From contig JADKJL010000012.1 of assembly GCA_016721015.1 (NCBI GenBank), positions 496,001-560,000 of the forward strand: DNA of 64,000 nt, written 5' to 3'. The notes beneath the pieces are model-generated. The model did not search any database and had not been told where the DNA came from. It saw only the letters and a list, made by a program, of their open reading frames with translations. Made by a program: the position numbers and the translations under genes. Below, piece after piece: positions 1-8,642 of this stretch; position 1 is the first letter of the stretch, and each line of letters begins with the position of its first letter. The stretch comes from Lysobacterales bacterium (GTDB lineage: Bacteria > Pseudomonadota > Gammaproteobacteria > Xanthomonadales > Rhodanobacteraceae).

Positions 1-155
1 TCGACGAGAACGCTGCTGCGTTCCACCGATGGCATGGCCGGACCGAGTGCCATGATGCCGATCGCCCCGGCAATGACAAGGATTCCGAGGGCGCCGCCAA
101 CGAGAATCTGGCGGCGGCGTTTGCGTTTCTTGAGTTCGGGGCGAGCTATGTCCAT
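1..155 (-). CDS. HlyD-type periplasmic adaptor subunit, N-terminal fragment
   Basis: This is the first 51 codons of a gene that runs off the left edge. It starts with ATG at 155 and the N-terminus MDIARPELKKRKRRR is strongly basic. A single hydrophobic segment follows (about residues 17-38, rich in I, L, G and A). A short basic cytoplasmic tail followed by one membrane anchor is typical of HlyD/MacA-type membrane-fusion subunits of efflux or ABC export systems, and the MDIARPELKK opening resembles adaptor proteins that pair with MacB-like permeases. The diagnostic lipoyl and barrel domains lie outside the window, so the call rests on the N-terminus only. It could be another single-pass membrane protein. 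Confidence 0.5.
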   Translation of the reverse strand, partial: MDIARPELKKRKRRRQILVGGALGILVIAGAIGIMALGPAMPSVERSSVLV

Positions 156-706
156 AGCCCCACTTCAGCACGAGCCGTGCCAAGTCACCACGATCACCGT
201 AACATATTGGTTATGCAACGATTTATCCCTCAACGAAGGGATCGAATCGACTCCAAGTGTCCGTTGCCGAACACTGGATCTTCATCATCGTTCACTGTCC
301 GCTGCGGCTGTCGCCTCGATGATCGAACTCGATCACCACGCGCAGAGGTGACGTTTCCCGGCAATCCGTCCCGCGCGTTTGCACAATTCACTTGTCGTCA
401 TTGTCCACGCCTGGCAAAAGCTCGATCAGGAGGGAGCGCAACGCCAAAGCGTTCAGGTTGAGAGTGTGCCGTCCATCACGAATCGACGAGTCAGGAACTC
501 TCCGAGTGTGACGACCATCGCGGTTTGAGCTTTTGCGTTGTCTTGCCGAGATCAAACTGCATTTCTTGGCACGGGGTTTGCTCCCTTGGCTTGCAGGCAA
601 AACCTCACACATTCACACACGGAGAAAAGCATCATGGGCGGCATGGCCAGTTTCGCACCTCACGCGGTCGCAAAATCCACTTCCCAAATCGGATGGGAGA
701 CCCGAT
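156..706. other. gene-poor intergenic region
   Basis: There is no convincing gene between the adaptor start and the small gene at 707. The stretch is less GC-biased than its surroundings and holds only short overlapping open frames without ribosome sites. A duplicated pattern near 470-520, read on the minus strand, encodes RDGRHT twice, but the surrounding frame is short and unlike the coding usage of neighbours. The region should contain the promoter of the minus-strand adaptor, but no clear -35/-10 pair was found. Confidence 0.4.
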
Positions 707-934
707 ATGGCGGCGCGCTGTCCGTGGCAATCATGGATACGGCTTGTGTTGCCGGCATTTCCGGCCCATGGCCGGATGGAAGCTTTGCCCCTGACATGGT
801 GGTCGACCCAGCGTTTTGCAGTATTGCCGACGCTCGAGTTCCACGCTTCGATGAAGGCGGCCAAGCAACGCGTAGAGAGTCTCGCCGATCAGATCGGCAG
901 CATGGTCTTCGCCGCCAGCGCGCAGTCGAACTGA
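707..934 (+). CDS. small hypothetical protein (75 aa)
   Basis: This short frame starts with ATG at 707, preceded by GGGAGA at 695-700, a strong ribosome site at good spacing. The product is W-rich at the front (MAARCPWQSWIRLVLPAF) and ends in a helical, alanine-rich stretch (MKAAKQRVESLADQIGS). The second half has codon usage like real genes here. A competing ATG at 634 with GGAGAA upstream opens another frame to 942, but its codons look poor after about 850, so a frameshifted single gene is possible. No domain is recognised. A strong hairpin at 986-1029 follows it. Confidence 0.4.
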   Translation: MAARCPWQSWIRLVLPAFPAHGRMEALPLTWWSTQRFAVLPTLEFHASMKAAKQRVESLADQIGSMVFAASAQSN

Positions 935-985
935 ACGGCTGACGCGGATGTGTGGCCAATAGCGGACGCGGACGCATGTTCAATT

Positions 986-1029
986 GCATGCATCAACCAC
1001 TGGGGCTTTCCCGGGTGGTTGATGCGTGC
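986..1029. terminator. long hairpin between convergent small genes
   Basis: Arms 986-1000 and 1015-1029 pair over 15 positions with one mismatch; the loop is 14 nt. It lies between the plus-strand small gene ending at 934 and the minus-strand DUF3309 gene ending at 1088. There is no T-run on either side, so it is not a textbook intrinsic terminator. It may protect transcript ends. Confidence 0.4.
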
Positions 1030-1087
1030 ACGGCGGAATCAGGCAGGAAAAGGCCCGCTCAAAACCACTGCAGCCTCGCCGCTTCCG

Positions 1088-1246
1088 TCAGATTTTCCCC
1101 ATCAGCAACAGCACGATGAGGATGACCACGACGAGGCCCAAACCTCCGCTGGGCCCGTAGCCCCAGCTGCGACTGTAGCCCCAGCTCGGCAAGGCGCCGA
1201 CGAGCAAGAGGATGAGGACGATCAGCAGAATGGTCGAAAGCGTCAT
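1088..1246 (-). CDS. DUF3309 family small membrane protein
   Basis: A 52-residue protein with the layout of the DUF3309 family: a first hydrophobic helix from the N-terminus (MTLSTILLIVLILLLVGALP), a short aromatic and glycine-rich linker containing repeated SWGY/GYGPSGG, and a second helix ending in LLLMGKI. The start ATG at 1246 has GGAG about 8 nt upstream. Members are short, abundant in proteobacteria and of unknown function; two-helix hairpin insertion in the inner membrane is the expected location. It is transcribed alone, convergent with the small gene ending at 934. The length matches the family. Confidence 0.85.
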   Translation of the reverse strand: MTLSTILLIVLILLLVGALPSWGYSRSWGYGPSGGLGLVVVILIVLLLMGKI

Positions 1247-1670
1247 GGCGAATCTCCGGCAAGCACTAACCCCGGCATGGGGCGATGAAAGACGTGGAAT
1301 AACGGCGGGATCAGCATTCAGTCAGAATGCTGTGTCAAATCCGATCCGGATCAGCATCGGCAAGACATCATAGTTCAACTGCAACCCCCCGACAGGATTA
1401 GTCCCTGTCTCGTGAATGCTGGCTGTCTTCTCTTCAAATGCCTCAATCCGACGGCGTGCACTCATGCGAATCACATCGGGGTCGGCGCTGCTCGATAAGC
1501 AGGGAAACGCGCGATCAGGCGGTGCATCTTCCAAGCTGTCCTGCGCGTGAACCGCGTGGCCATTCAGTTCCAGGTTCATCCATGAGCAGGTTGGCGCGTG
1601 GCAGATTCCTATGGCGCATTGCTTAGCCCATGGGCGCTCGCGCAGCGCCCCCTATTAACGGAGCAAGCCG
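1247..1670. other. divergent intergenic region, possibly with a doubtful small ORF
   Basis: This 424-bp gap separates the divergently read DUF3309 and EF-hand genes and should carry both promoters. A minus-strand frame at 1322-1579 could encode 85 residues, but it lacks a clear ribosome site, has mixed codon usage and resembles nothing recognised. It is not called as a gene. Confidence 0.35.
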
Positions 1671-1949
1671 ATGAAATTTCCACGTATTGCGAACCCGCTG
1701 TTTGCCGCGTCACTGGTGATCGTTTCCCTGACTGCTTTCGCAGAACCTTCAGCCATGTCGACCGACAACGAAGTGGCGCCCGAGTGGACCAAGGCCGACA
1801 GCAACCGTGATGGCTTCCTGACCAAGGATGAGCTGGTTGCATTTCCCAACCTCGTGCATCACTTCGACCAAATCGACACCGACGGCGACACCAGGATCTC
1901 GCAGACCGAGTACAACGCCTGGGTCGATGGCGATCACAGGAAAGAATGA
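1671..1949 (+). CDS. secreted EF-hand calcium-binding protein
   Basis: A 92-residue protein with an N-terminal signal peptide (residues 1-24, cleavage likely after AFA). Two canonical EF-hand loops follow: DSNRDGFLTKDE (residues 43-54) and DTDGDTRISQTE (69-80). Both keep Asp at positions 1, 3 or 5, the central Gly and the final Glu, so calcium binding is likely. GGAG lies upstream of the ATG. Such small periplasmic EF-hand proteins are common in Lysobacterales but their roles are unknown; calcium buffering or sensing is an inference. It has no operon partner. Confidence 0.85.
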   Translation: MKFPRIANPLFAASLVIVSLTAFAEPSAMSTDNEVAPEWTKADSNRDGFLTKDELVAFPNLVHHFDQIDTDGDTRISQTEYNAWVDGDHRKE

Positions 1950-1967
1950 CGGCAAGTGCCTCATTTG

Positions 1968-2000
1968 CCGCCGGGGTTCATTGCCTCCCAACCCCGGCGG
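1968..2000. terminator. GC-rich hairpin after the EF-hand gene
   Basis: Arms 1968-1978 (CCGCCGGGGTT) and 1990-2000 are perfect reverse complements with an 11-nt loop, 18 bp after the EF-hand stop. A copy of TCATTTGCC flanks each side. The placement suits a terminator, although there is no T-tract after the right arm. Confidence 0.5.
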
Positions 2001-2347
2001 ATCATTTGCCACAAATACGCCGAATCGAATCAGACTTCCTGGCTACGCGGCAACGGCTTGAAGGCGAGTGCCTGCCAATCCCCTGATATCCACCCGTGGC
2101 GAGATCGCCTTCATGGTGAACTGTGCACTCGCGGCGCGAGGGCGACGGCAAGTGCCCATGGATCGGCACCGGGTGCGCAGCCGGCAAGGATCGGTGCCGG
2201 AAACAGTCGATCTGGAAATTATCATCCTGATCAGACAATCAGCGACCCGCGCTGGTCAATGTGGCAATAAAACGGGATCATGAGCCACGACGCTTTCCCG
2301 CAAACGTTGCTGCGGCTGATCGAACAGTCACCGGAGTCTTTCCCGCC
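2001..2347. other. intergenic region before the XRE-cupin regulator
   Basis: No gene is supported here. The frame of the downstream regulator is open back to 2261, but the extra residues before 2348 do not resemble the family, and GGAG precedes the ATG at 2348. The promoter of the regulator is presumably in this stretch. Confidence 0.35.
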
Positions 2348-3274
2348 ATGCCTTTGAATCATCCGAGCATTGGCAGCCTGTTGCGCGCACTGCGTGCCCG
2401 CAACGACTGGACCCTCAGGGAAATGAGCGAACGCTGCGGAATCCCGCTGTCGACCTTGTCAAAGGTCGAGCACGATCGTCTGACGCTGACCTACGACAAG
2501 CTTCTGCAGATCAGTCAGCGCCTGGGCATGCCCATGTCGGAGCTGTTCGCTGAAAGCGATGCGAAGCCGGCGCAATCGGTAACCGCGCGCCGCAGTATCG
2601 GACGTATCAAGGACTCGATCAGGGTGAATACGCCGAACGGTGACTACCATTATCTGTGCCCGGAACTGCGCCGCAAGCGCATGATCCCGGTTCTGAAGCG
2701 CGTGCGTGCCAGGAGCCTTGCCGAATTTGGCGACCTCGTCCGCCATTCCGGTGAGGAATTCATCCATGTCCTCGAAGGTGCCGTCGAGGTGCACACGGAG
2801 TTCTACGATCCGATCGTGTTGAACATTGGGGAATCGGTCTACATCGACTCGAACATGGGTCATGCCTATACCGTTGCCGCTGGCCATGATGAAGTCCTGA
2901 TGCTCGGAATCTGCTCAAGCCCGGATGAGCAATTGCTCGAAGCCCTGCTCAACCTGCATGTCGATGCGCATGCCGCACCTCCGAAATCGACTTCGCCTGC
3001 GGGCGTACCGACAACGAAATCCTGCTGGCAACGCCGATCGACAAGCGCCGGATCAACCGCAATCAGGTCAGCGCATCGAAATCGAAGTCCCGACGCGGCA
3101 AGTAGACCCGGACGACGCAGCTTCGGATTGGATCGGCAGCCTGTCGGCGATCGCCATCAATCGGCAGCCAGCCGCGCGATCGCCGCCGGGATCTGGCTCG
3201 CTGCACCGACCTCGACGACACGCGAAGCATCCAGAGCAAAGCCGGAATCGACCTCAAGCGACCAGGTCGAGTGA
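2348..3274 (+). CDS. XRE-family regulator with cupin domain; 3' end probably frameshifted
   Basis: A one-component regulator: helix-turn-helix (residues about 9-63, containing LREMSERCGIPLSTLSKVEH) followed by a cupin sensor (about 130-205, with HSGEEFIHVLEG and MGHAY). The family represses or activates small-molecule metabolism genes on binding a ligand in the cupin. The start at 2348 is the first that gives the usual HTH position. Past residue ~213 the open frame becomes proline/serine-rich and overlaps the convergent HAD gene by 118 bp. A different frame carries a natural-looking C-terminus (TSEIDFACGRTDNEILLATP) ending at TAG 3103-3105, just short of the HAD gene. A one-base shift near 2970-2990 is likely, so the true gene is probably about 2348-3105. 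Confidence 0.75.
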   Translation: MPLNHPSIGSLLRALRARNDWTLREMSERCGIPLSTLSKVEHDRLTLTYDKLLQISQRLGMPMSELFAESDAKPAQSVTARRSIGRIKDSIRVNTPNGDYHYLCPELRRKRMIPVLKRVRARSLAEFGDLVRHSGEEFIHVLEGAVEVHTEFYDPIVLNIGESVYIDSNMGHAYTVAAGHDEVLMLGICSSPDEQLLEALLNLHVDAHAAPPKSTSPAGVPTTKSCWQRRSTSAGSTAIRSAHRNRSPDAASRPGRRSFGLDRQPVGDRHQSAASRAIAAGIWLAAPTSTTREASRAKPESTSSDQVE

Positions 3275-3864
3275 TACGGCATGTACACGCCGCGACCACC
3301 CAGCTCGAGAACCGGCGAAATATCCGACACCAGCGAGTTGCCGACCATGACAAAGGATTCGGCGGGCATTCCGAATTCGCCGAGCACGCGCGCATAGGCC
3401 GGCGGATTCTTTTCGGAGACAATCTCAATGCGCTGGAACAGTTTGCCGAGAGACGAGCGCTCGACTTTGGCTTGCTGATGGATCAGGTCGCCCTTGGTGA
3501 TCAGCACGATACGGTAGTCTGCCGCGACGGCTTCGACCGCCTCACGGATGCCCGGCAACAGTTCGACCGGATGGGCGAGCACCTCCTTGCCGATGCCGAC
3601 CAGGCGATGCAGGTCTTCCGAACTGATCAGCCCACCGGTGATGTCGAAGGCCGCCTCGATCATCGACAGGGTCATGCCCTTGGCACCATAACCAAACACA
3701 TGGATGTTGCTGGATTCGATCGCGAGCAGGCGCTCGTGCACGCGCACATCGGCAAGATCGACATAGCCGCCGACGATGCGCTCGAACTGGGCCTGCGCGG
3801 CGTCATAGAAATCCTGACTCCGCCAGAGCGTATCGTCGCCATCAAAGCCGACCAGTTCAATCAT
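3157..3864 (-). CDS. HAD-family hydrolase
   Basis: A 235-residue haloacid-dehalogenase-type phosphatase. Motif I is near the N-terminus (GFDGDDTLW, with D8-x-D10-x-T12), motif II is ITKGD, the conserved lysine is in VSEKNPP, and motif IV is MVGNSLVSDI. A cap insertion lies between motifs I and II. The substrate is unknown. The start at 3864 was chosen because it places motif I at residues 6-13; upstream codons are arginine-rich and unlike the family. It overlaps the 3' end of the GGDEF gene by 8 bp (3857-3864), so the two are probably co-transcribed. It is convergent with the XRE regulator. Confidence 0.85.
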   Translation of the reverse strand: MIELVGFDGDDTLWRSQDFYDAAQAQFERIVGGYVDLADVRVHERLLAIESSNIHVFGYGAKGMTLSMIEAAFDITGGLISSEDLHRLVGIGKEVLAHPVELLPGIREAVEAVAADYRIVLITKGDLIHQQAKVERSSLGKLFQRIEIVSEKNPPAYARVLGEFGMPAESFVMVGNSLVSDISPVLELGGRGVYMPYHSTWSLEVDSGFALDASRVVEVGAASQIPAAIARLAAD

Positions 3865-4951
3865 TGGAGCCGGCCCCCAATGCCGATGCTTGCGATGACG
3901 GATTCGGCGACGTCTGCCCCTCGGACGAGAATGAGGCAATCATCGAAATCGTTACCACACGGTTGCGACCCTGCTGCTTGGCGGCGTACATGGCGAGATC
4001 GACGGCACCATACAAGCCATCATCGTCGCGATGGCTTTCGGCATCGAATCGACCAACTCCGATGCTCACGGTCACCGGCACGGCAATCCCCGCGCATACG
4101 ATAGGCCGGACCTGCAAGGCCTCGCGAAAGGCCTCGACGCGGATCATCGCCGAAACCTCGTCGGCATCACGAAGGATCAGGCCGAACTCCTCGCCGCCCG
4201 TGCGCGCGACCATGACGTCATCGCCGCGAAATGTCGATTGCAGGCGCGTCGCCAGATGCCTGAGCACCTCGTCGCCGATGATGTGGCCATGACGATCGTT
4301 GATCGACTTGAAATGATCGATGTCGAGCAGGGCCAGCGATACGCCAGCGCCTTCCAGCCACTGCGCCTCGCGCACCTGGGCATTGAGTGTCTCGGTAAAC
4401 GTTCGCCTGTTGCAAAGCCCGGTCAGTGCATCGGTGCGACTGAGTTGCTCGTACTTGTCGCGCTGGCTGCGCAAGGCTTCATCAAGTTCGAGGCGACGCT
4501 GGTAGTCGGCGTGCGAACGCAGGGTTGCCGTAGCCAGGTAGACCGCATAAAAGCCCATGGCCGCCGCCGGAACCTGCATTTCAGGATCCAGCCCGAGCAG
4601 CACCATGCTCGGCACGAACATGATCAGGATCCCGCTGATCGAGAATCGCAACATCGAGGTGTAGAGGTGCGCCAATACGGTCGAAAACGCCAGCGTGCCG
4701 AACAGCGACGCACATTTCAGCAGCGGCTCGATTTCGCGGTCGAGCAGGATCCAGCCCTGCACGACTGCCCACAACACGGTGCTCGAAAGTGCGACCAGAC
4801 TGTAGCGCGCTATCCAGCGCTGCTGAGCAGTGGCATCGGCCGTCTTCGGCGGCGGTGACATTCGCCTGCGCACGACCGCGGCCAATACCAGCGCCAGCGT
4901 CACCAGGGCGGTGGGCAACAAATGTCGGCGGTAGATTCCGGTAACAAACAC
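3857..4951 (-). CDS. membrane-bound diguanylate cyclase (GGDEF), N-terminus probably cut off by a frameshift
   Basis: It makes the second messenger c-di-GMP from GTP. The N-terminal half has several hydrophobic segments, followed by a helical linker (RSQRDKYEQLSRTDALTGL) and a GGDEF domain with DIDHFKSINDRHGH and the signature GGEEF. No EAL domain is present. This frame begins at a GTG at 4951 without a good ribosome site, preceded in frame by TGA at about 5016. A neighbouring frame starting with ATG at 5078, behind GGGAGGGCAGG, encodes a plausible N-terminus and would join after a one-base shift near 5010. The inhibitory I-site RxxD was not clearly identified. Confidence 0.85.
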   Translation of the reverse strand: MFVTGIYRRHLLPTALVTLALVLAAVVRRRMSPPPKTADATAQQRWIARYSLVALSSTVLWAVVQGWILLDREIEPLLKCASLFGTLAFSTVLAHLYTSMLRFSISGILIMFVPSMVLLGLDPEMQVPAAAMGFYAVYLATATLRSHADYQRRLELDEALRSQRDKYEQLSRTDALTGLCNRRTFTETLNAQVREAQWLEGAGVSLALLDIDHFKSINDRHGHIIGDEVLRHLATRLQSTFRGDDVMVARTGGEEFGLILRDADEVSAMIRVEAFREALQVRPIVCAGIAVPVTVSIGVGRFDAESHRDDDGLYGAVDLAMYAAKQQGRNRVVTISMIASFSSEGQTSPNPSSQASALGAGSND

Positions 4952-5078
4952 CAGCGGAGGCAGGGCAATCAGGTAGAGGAAGCCACCCAGGGCTGAGCGC
5001 GCATAGGTATCGGACGCGCGTCACCAGCCGGCGCAGGGCCAGGCGGTGCCTTTCGGCTTCCGATGGCAAACCGGTCAT
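4952..5078 (-). pseudogene. detached 5' segment of the GGDEF gene
   Basis: ATG at 5078 with a strong ribosome site (GGGAGGGCAGG directly upstream) opens a frame encoding MTGLPSEAERHRLALRRLVT. The downstream part of this frame does not match the GGDEF gene. Shifting one base near 5005-5015 joins it to YARSALGGFLYLIALPPLV, a credible first membrane segment, and on into the GGDEF frame. The shift is either a real mutation or a sequence error. Confidence 0.55.
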
Positions 5079-5333
5079 CCTGCCCTCCCCCGACCAGACA
5101 GCGTGGCAAACAGCCAATCCTCGCATAGTCGGCGAATCCCGACATCCGTAAGCCGCACCCGTTCACAATTCAGCCGAAACAGGCTCCGGCGTTCATTTGG
5201 CCGGGCATGCACGAACCTTGCGCCGGGCGCCCGCGCCCGACCTTGTTCGGACGCGGATGGATTGCCTCGGGGCACCGTCAATCCGCCCCGTCTGAAAGCT
5301 GACAACACAAGGAGCGGGCTGGCAGGGATTGCG

Positions 5334-8300
5334 CTACGGCTTCCACTCAGGAACGCGTCCCGGCGTCCACGGCGCGCCGGCGGCATCCGCCTCGTTTTCC
5401 AGGCTGGCCAGATCGTTGAGGATCAGGCCACGCAAGCGGGCCAGCGCGGGGGTGAACTGCTGCGCGGCGATCTCGTAGTTGTGCCGGTGCGTACTCGTTG
5501 CATCGGCGCTCGAATACCAGTGGCCCGAGACGACCTGATTGATTCGATCAACGATCGAAGGCGGTGTTGGCTCACCGCGCCGCGCCAGCACGGCATCGCC
5601 ATTCAAGCTGATCTCGACATCCTTGAGCCGGGTCTCGATGGCACGCAGACGGATGCCGAGTGATGGATCGGCCTGCGGCGTATCGTCGAGGGCTTTCTTC
5701 AAGTGTTTGATTCGGGTCTGGGCTTCCGCGGCCGCTTTCACCGCACCGAGAGCGGCACGCTGCAACTGGCCGGTCTTCATCTGGAAGGCGAGCAAGGCTG
5801 CACGATCCGCGGCCGGCAAGGTATCGCCACCGAGCGGCGTCGCATCGAAGTCCTGTGCTTCGCCGAGCGCTTCGGTTTTTCCGTCCGCGCGCACGGACAT
5901 CGAGACCCGGTAGCGGCCAGGAGCCACCAGCGGGCCGACCGGCTCCGGATCCCAGGGCGAACGCTCGCCGGGATTCAGGTCAATCGGCTGGACGGACGGA
6001 TAGCGCAGATCCCAGGCGACACGGTGCAAGCCGGCTTTGACCGGCCCTTCCAGCCGACGCACGACATGACCGTCGGCATCGGTGACGATCAGGATGACGG
6101 TCGGTGCCTCCTCGCGCGCCTCCTGGCGCAAGGCGTCCCATGCCGGATAAGGCGTGTCCTCGCCCTTCTTGACGCGCTCCTTCTCGGCATCCTGGCGAGT
6201 TTTGGCGCGGGTCATCCATTCGTCCCTGAGGTAATACGTGAACACCGCGCCCATCGGCGGATTCGGTGCGACATAGAACTGATCGCCATTGAAGCCCTGG
6301 CCACTGCCGCCATACGGCGCAGACAAGGCATAGGTCGATGCGCGCTTGACCGGGAACAACATCGCTTTGCCGGCCAGCGTGGCATCACTGATCGCACGCA
6401 GCGGCGAGTAGTCGTCAAGCACGTAGAAACCGCGTCCATAGCTCGCCGCGACGAGATCATTCTCACGTTGCTGGATGGCCAGGTCGCTGATCTTGATGGT
6501 CGGCAGTCCGCCCTTGAGCTGGATCCAGCGACGGCCGCGGTCGGCACTGAAATAGAGGCCGAATTCGGTGCCGGCAAAGAGCAGATCCGCCTTCACGTGA
6601 TCCTCGATGACGGCATACACCGAGCCGCGCTCCGGCAAGCCGTGGGTGATCGCACTCCAGCTGCGACCGAGATCGCTGCTGCGCAGCAGATACGGCTTGA
6701 AATCACCTTGCTTGTGGTTGTCGAACGCCGCGTACAGCGTGTTCGGATCGTGCTGGGAAAACAGCACACGCGAGACATAGGTGTGCTCGGGCACGACCGG
6801 AAAGCGCTCGATTCGACGCCAACTGGCGCCACCATCGGTGGTGATCTGGATCAGGCCGTCATCGGTACCGATGACGAGTTGACCCTCGACTTGGGTGCTC
6901 TCGGCGAGCGCGACGATGTTTCCGTAGAACGAGGTCGAGGTGTTCTTGGCGATCGAATCCACACCCCAGACGCGACCCATCATCGGCAATGTGTTGCGAT
7001 CGATCTGGCGGGTCAGGTCGGCACCGACCGGACGCCACGTGTTGCCGCGGTCATCGCTGCGGAACAGCCGTTGTGCCGCGAAGTAAAGACGCGTCGGCTG
7101 GTGCGGACTGACGATCAGCGGCGAATCCCAGTTCCAGCGCAGCGGCGCTTCATCGACACCCGGCTGCGGCTGGATATCCACCGACTCGCCGGTGCGGCGG
7201 TCGTAGCGCACGAGTGCGCCGTTCTGTGCCTCGGCATACACCGTATTCGGATCGATCGGGTCGACCACGGTCTGGAAGCCGTCGCCTTCCTGAGTGATGA
7301 ACCAGTCCGAGTTGACGATGCCGTGTTTGGTGCGGGTCCGCGACGGCCCACCCACGGAATTGTTGTCCTGGGTGCCGCCATAAATCGAATAGAACGGCAA
7401 GCCATTGTCGAGGCCGACCCGATAGAACTGCGACAACGGAAGATTGCCGAACCATTCCCAGGTCGCGCCGCGATCAAAGCTCTGGTAGACCCCGCCATCG
7501 CAGCCGGCGAGCAGGTGCCGGGTATTGGCCGGATCGATCCACAGCACATGGTTGTCGACATGCTTGTGCTTCTCGCCGACCCGACGCAGGGTCTTGCCAC
7601 CGTCGTCGCTGACATTCATCCAGGTATCCATCGCATAGAAGCGATCGACCACCTGCGGATCGGCGAACAGCTTGTTGTAGTACTGGCCGCTGCTCGGCAG
7701 ATAGTCGGAGCGTTTTTCCCAGTTCTCGCCGGCATCGGTGGAGCGGTAGATGCCGCCATCCTTGCCAGCCGCATCCATCACCGCGTAGATCGTGTCCGGA
7801 TCAGGTAACGAAATCGCCAGACCGATGCGACCGATATCTCCTTTCGGCAGGCCATTGCTGATCTTGCGCCAGGTCTTGCCGCCGTCAGTCGATTTGCGCA
7901 GGCCTGATTCTGGTCCGCCATTGATCACCGTCCATACGTGACGGCGACGCTGATAGGTCGAAGCGAACATCACCTCGGCATTGCGCGGATCCAGATGCAC
8001 CTCGGTGACGCCGGTGTTTTCCGAGGTCTCGAAGGCCTTGCTCCAGGTCTTGCCGGCATCGCGCGAGACGAACAGTCCGCGGTCACCGCCGGCCGACCAC
8101 AACGGCCCCTGCGCGGCGACCCAGACCACATTCGAATCGCGTGGATCGACGACGATCTGCGAGATGTGCTCGGCATGTTTCAGCCCCATGTTTTGCCAGG
8201 TCGTGCCGCCATCGAGCGATCGATAGACGCCATCACCATAGGAAACACTGCGCTGCGAATTGTTCTCGCCACTGCCGACCCAGATCACCAGCGGATTGTT

Positions 8301-8642
8301 CGGATCGATCGTCACACAACCGAGCGAATACGAAGCCTGATCGTCGAACACGGGTTTCCACGTCGTGCCGGCATTGATCGTCTTCCACAAGCCGCCGCTC
8401 GCCGCCGCCACGTACCAGGTCGATTTGTCTTTCGGGTTCACGGCCAGATCCGCGATGCGCCCGGAAACCATCGCAGGACCAATGCCGCGCAGTTCGAGCC
8501 CGCTGAACGTCTCCGCCTTCATCGGGCCCTGATCGCTGTTCTTTTCGGTATCGGCGGCCAGCAGGCCCGGGGAGATTGCCATCAGCCATGCGCCCAGCGC
8601 CGCCAGCCGCAGTGTCGAGAGCAATAAGGGGTTCGTGCGCAC
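5334..8642 (-). CDS. secreted BNR/sortilin (VPS10)-type beta-propeller protein
   Basis: A large exported protein of about 1,102 residues. GTG at 8642, with GGAG 8 nt upstream, gives a clean signal peptide ending at LLAA (residues about 1-30). The body holds many BNR/Asp-box motifs (SRDAGKTW, STDGGKTW, STDAGENW and others) spaced as in sortilin-like ten-bladed propellers; annotation systems often label such proteins glycosyl hydrolases. The last 300 residues form a non-propeller region with a beta-sandwich-like part and a helical tail. No catalytic residues can be assigned, so enzymatic activity is unproven. It is monocistronic and divergent from gcvP. A longer frame extends upstream to 8861 but crosses the riboswitch DNA and is not used. 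Confidence 0.8.
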   Translation of the reverse strand: MRTNPLLLSTLRLAALGAWLMAISPGLLAADTEKNSDQGPMKAETFSGLELRGIGPAMVSGRIADLAVNPKDKSTWYVAAASGGLWKTINAGTTWKPVFDDQASYSLGCVTIDPNNPLVIWVGSGENNSQRSVSYGDGVYRSLDGGTTWQNMGLKHAEHISQIVVDPRDSNVVWVAAQGPLWSAGGDRGLFVSRDAGKTWSKAFETSENTGVTEVHLDPRNAEVMFASTYQRRRHVWTVINGGPESGLRKSTDGGKTWRKISNGLPKGDIGRIGLAISLPDPDTIYAVMDAAGKDGGIYRSTDAGENWEKRSDYLPSSGQYYNKLFADPQVVDRFYAMDTWMNVSDDGGKTLRRVGEKHKHVDNHVLWIDPANTRHLLAGCDGGVYQSFDRGATWEWFGNLPLSQFYRVGLDNGLPFYSIYGGTQDNNSVGGPSRTRTKHGIVNSDWFITQEGDGFQTVVDPIDPNTVYAEAQNGALVRYDRRTGESVDIQPQPGVDEAPLRWNWDSPLIVSPHQPTRLYFAAQRLFRSDDRGNTWRPVGADLTRQIDRNTLPMMGRVWGVDSIAKNTSTSFYGNIVALAESTQVEGQLVIGTDDGLIQITTDGGASWRRIERFPVVPEHTYVSRVLFSQHDPNTLYAAFDNHKQGDFKPYLLRSSDLGRSWSAITHGLPERGSVYAVIEDHVKADLLFAGTEFGLYFSADRGRRWIQLKGGLPTIKISDLAIQQRENDLVAASYGRGFYVLDDYSPLRAISDATLAGKAMLFPVKRASTYALSAPYGGSGQGFNGDQFYVAPNPPMGAVFTYYLRDEWMTRAKTRQDAEKERVKKGEDTPYPAWDALRQEAREEAPTVILIVTDADGHVVRRLEGPVKAGLHRVAWDLRYPSVQPIDLNPGERSPWDPEPVGPLVAPGRYRVSMSVRADGKTEALGEAQDFDATPLGGDTLPAADRAALLAFQMKTGQLQRAALGAVKAAAEAQTRIKHLKKALDDTPQADPSLGIRLRAIETRLKDVEISLNGDAVLARRGEPTPPSIVDRINQVVSGHWYSSADATSTHRHNYEIAAQQFTPALARLRGLILNDLASLENEADAAGAPWTPGRVPEWKP

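Noticed and set aside
1322..1579. 85-codon minus-strand frame
   Set aside because: No ribosome site, mixed codon use and no recognised relatives.
5703..7808. 701-codon plus-strand open frame
   Set aside because: It lies opposite the BNR-propeller gene; its composition is typical of an antisense shadow in GC-rich DNA and it has no family features.
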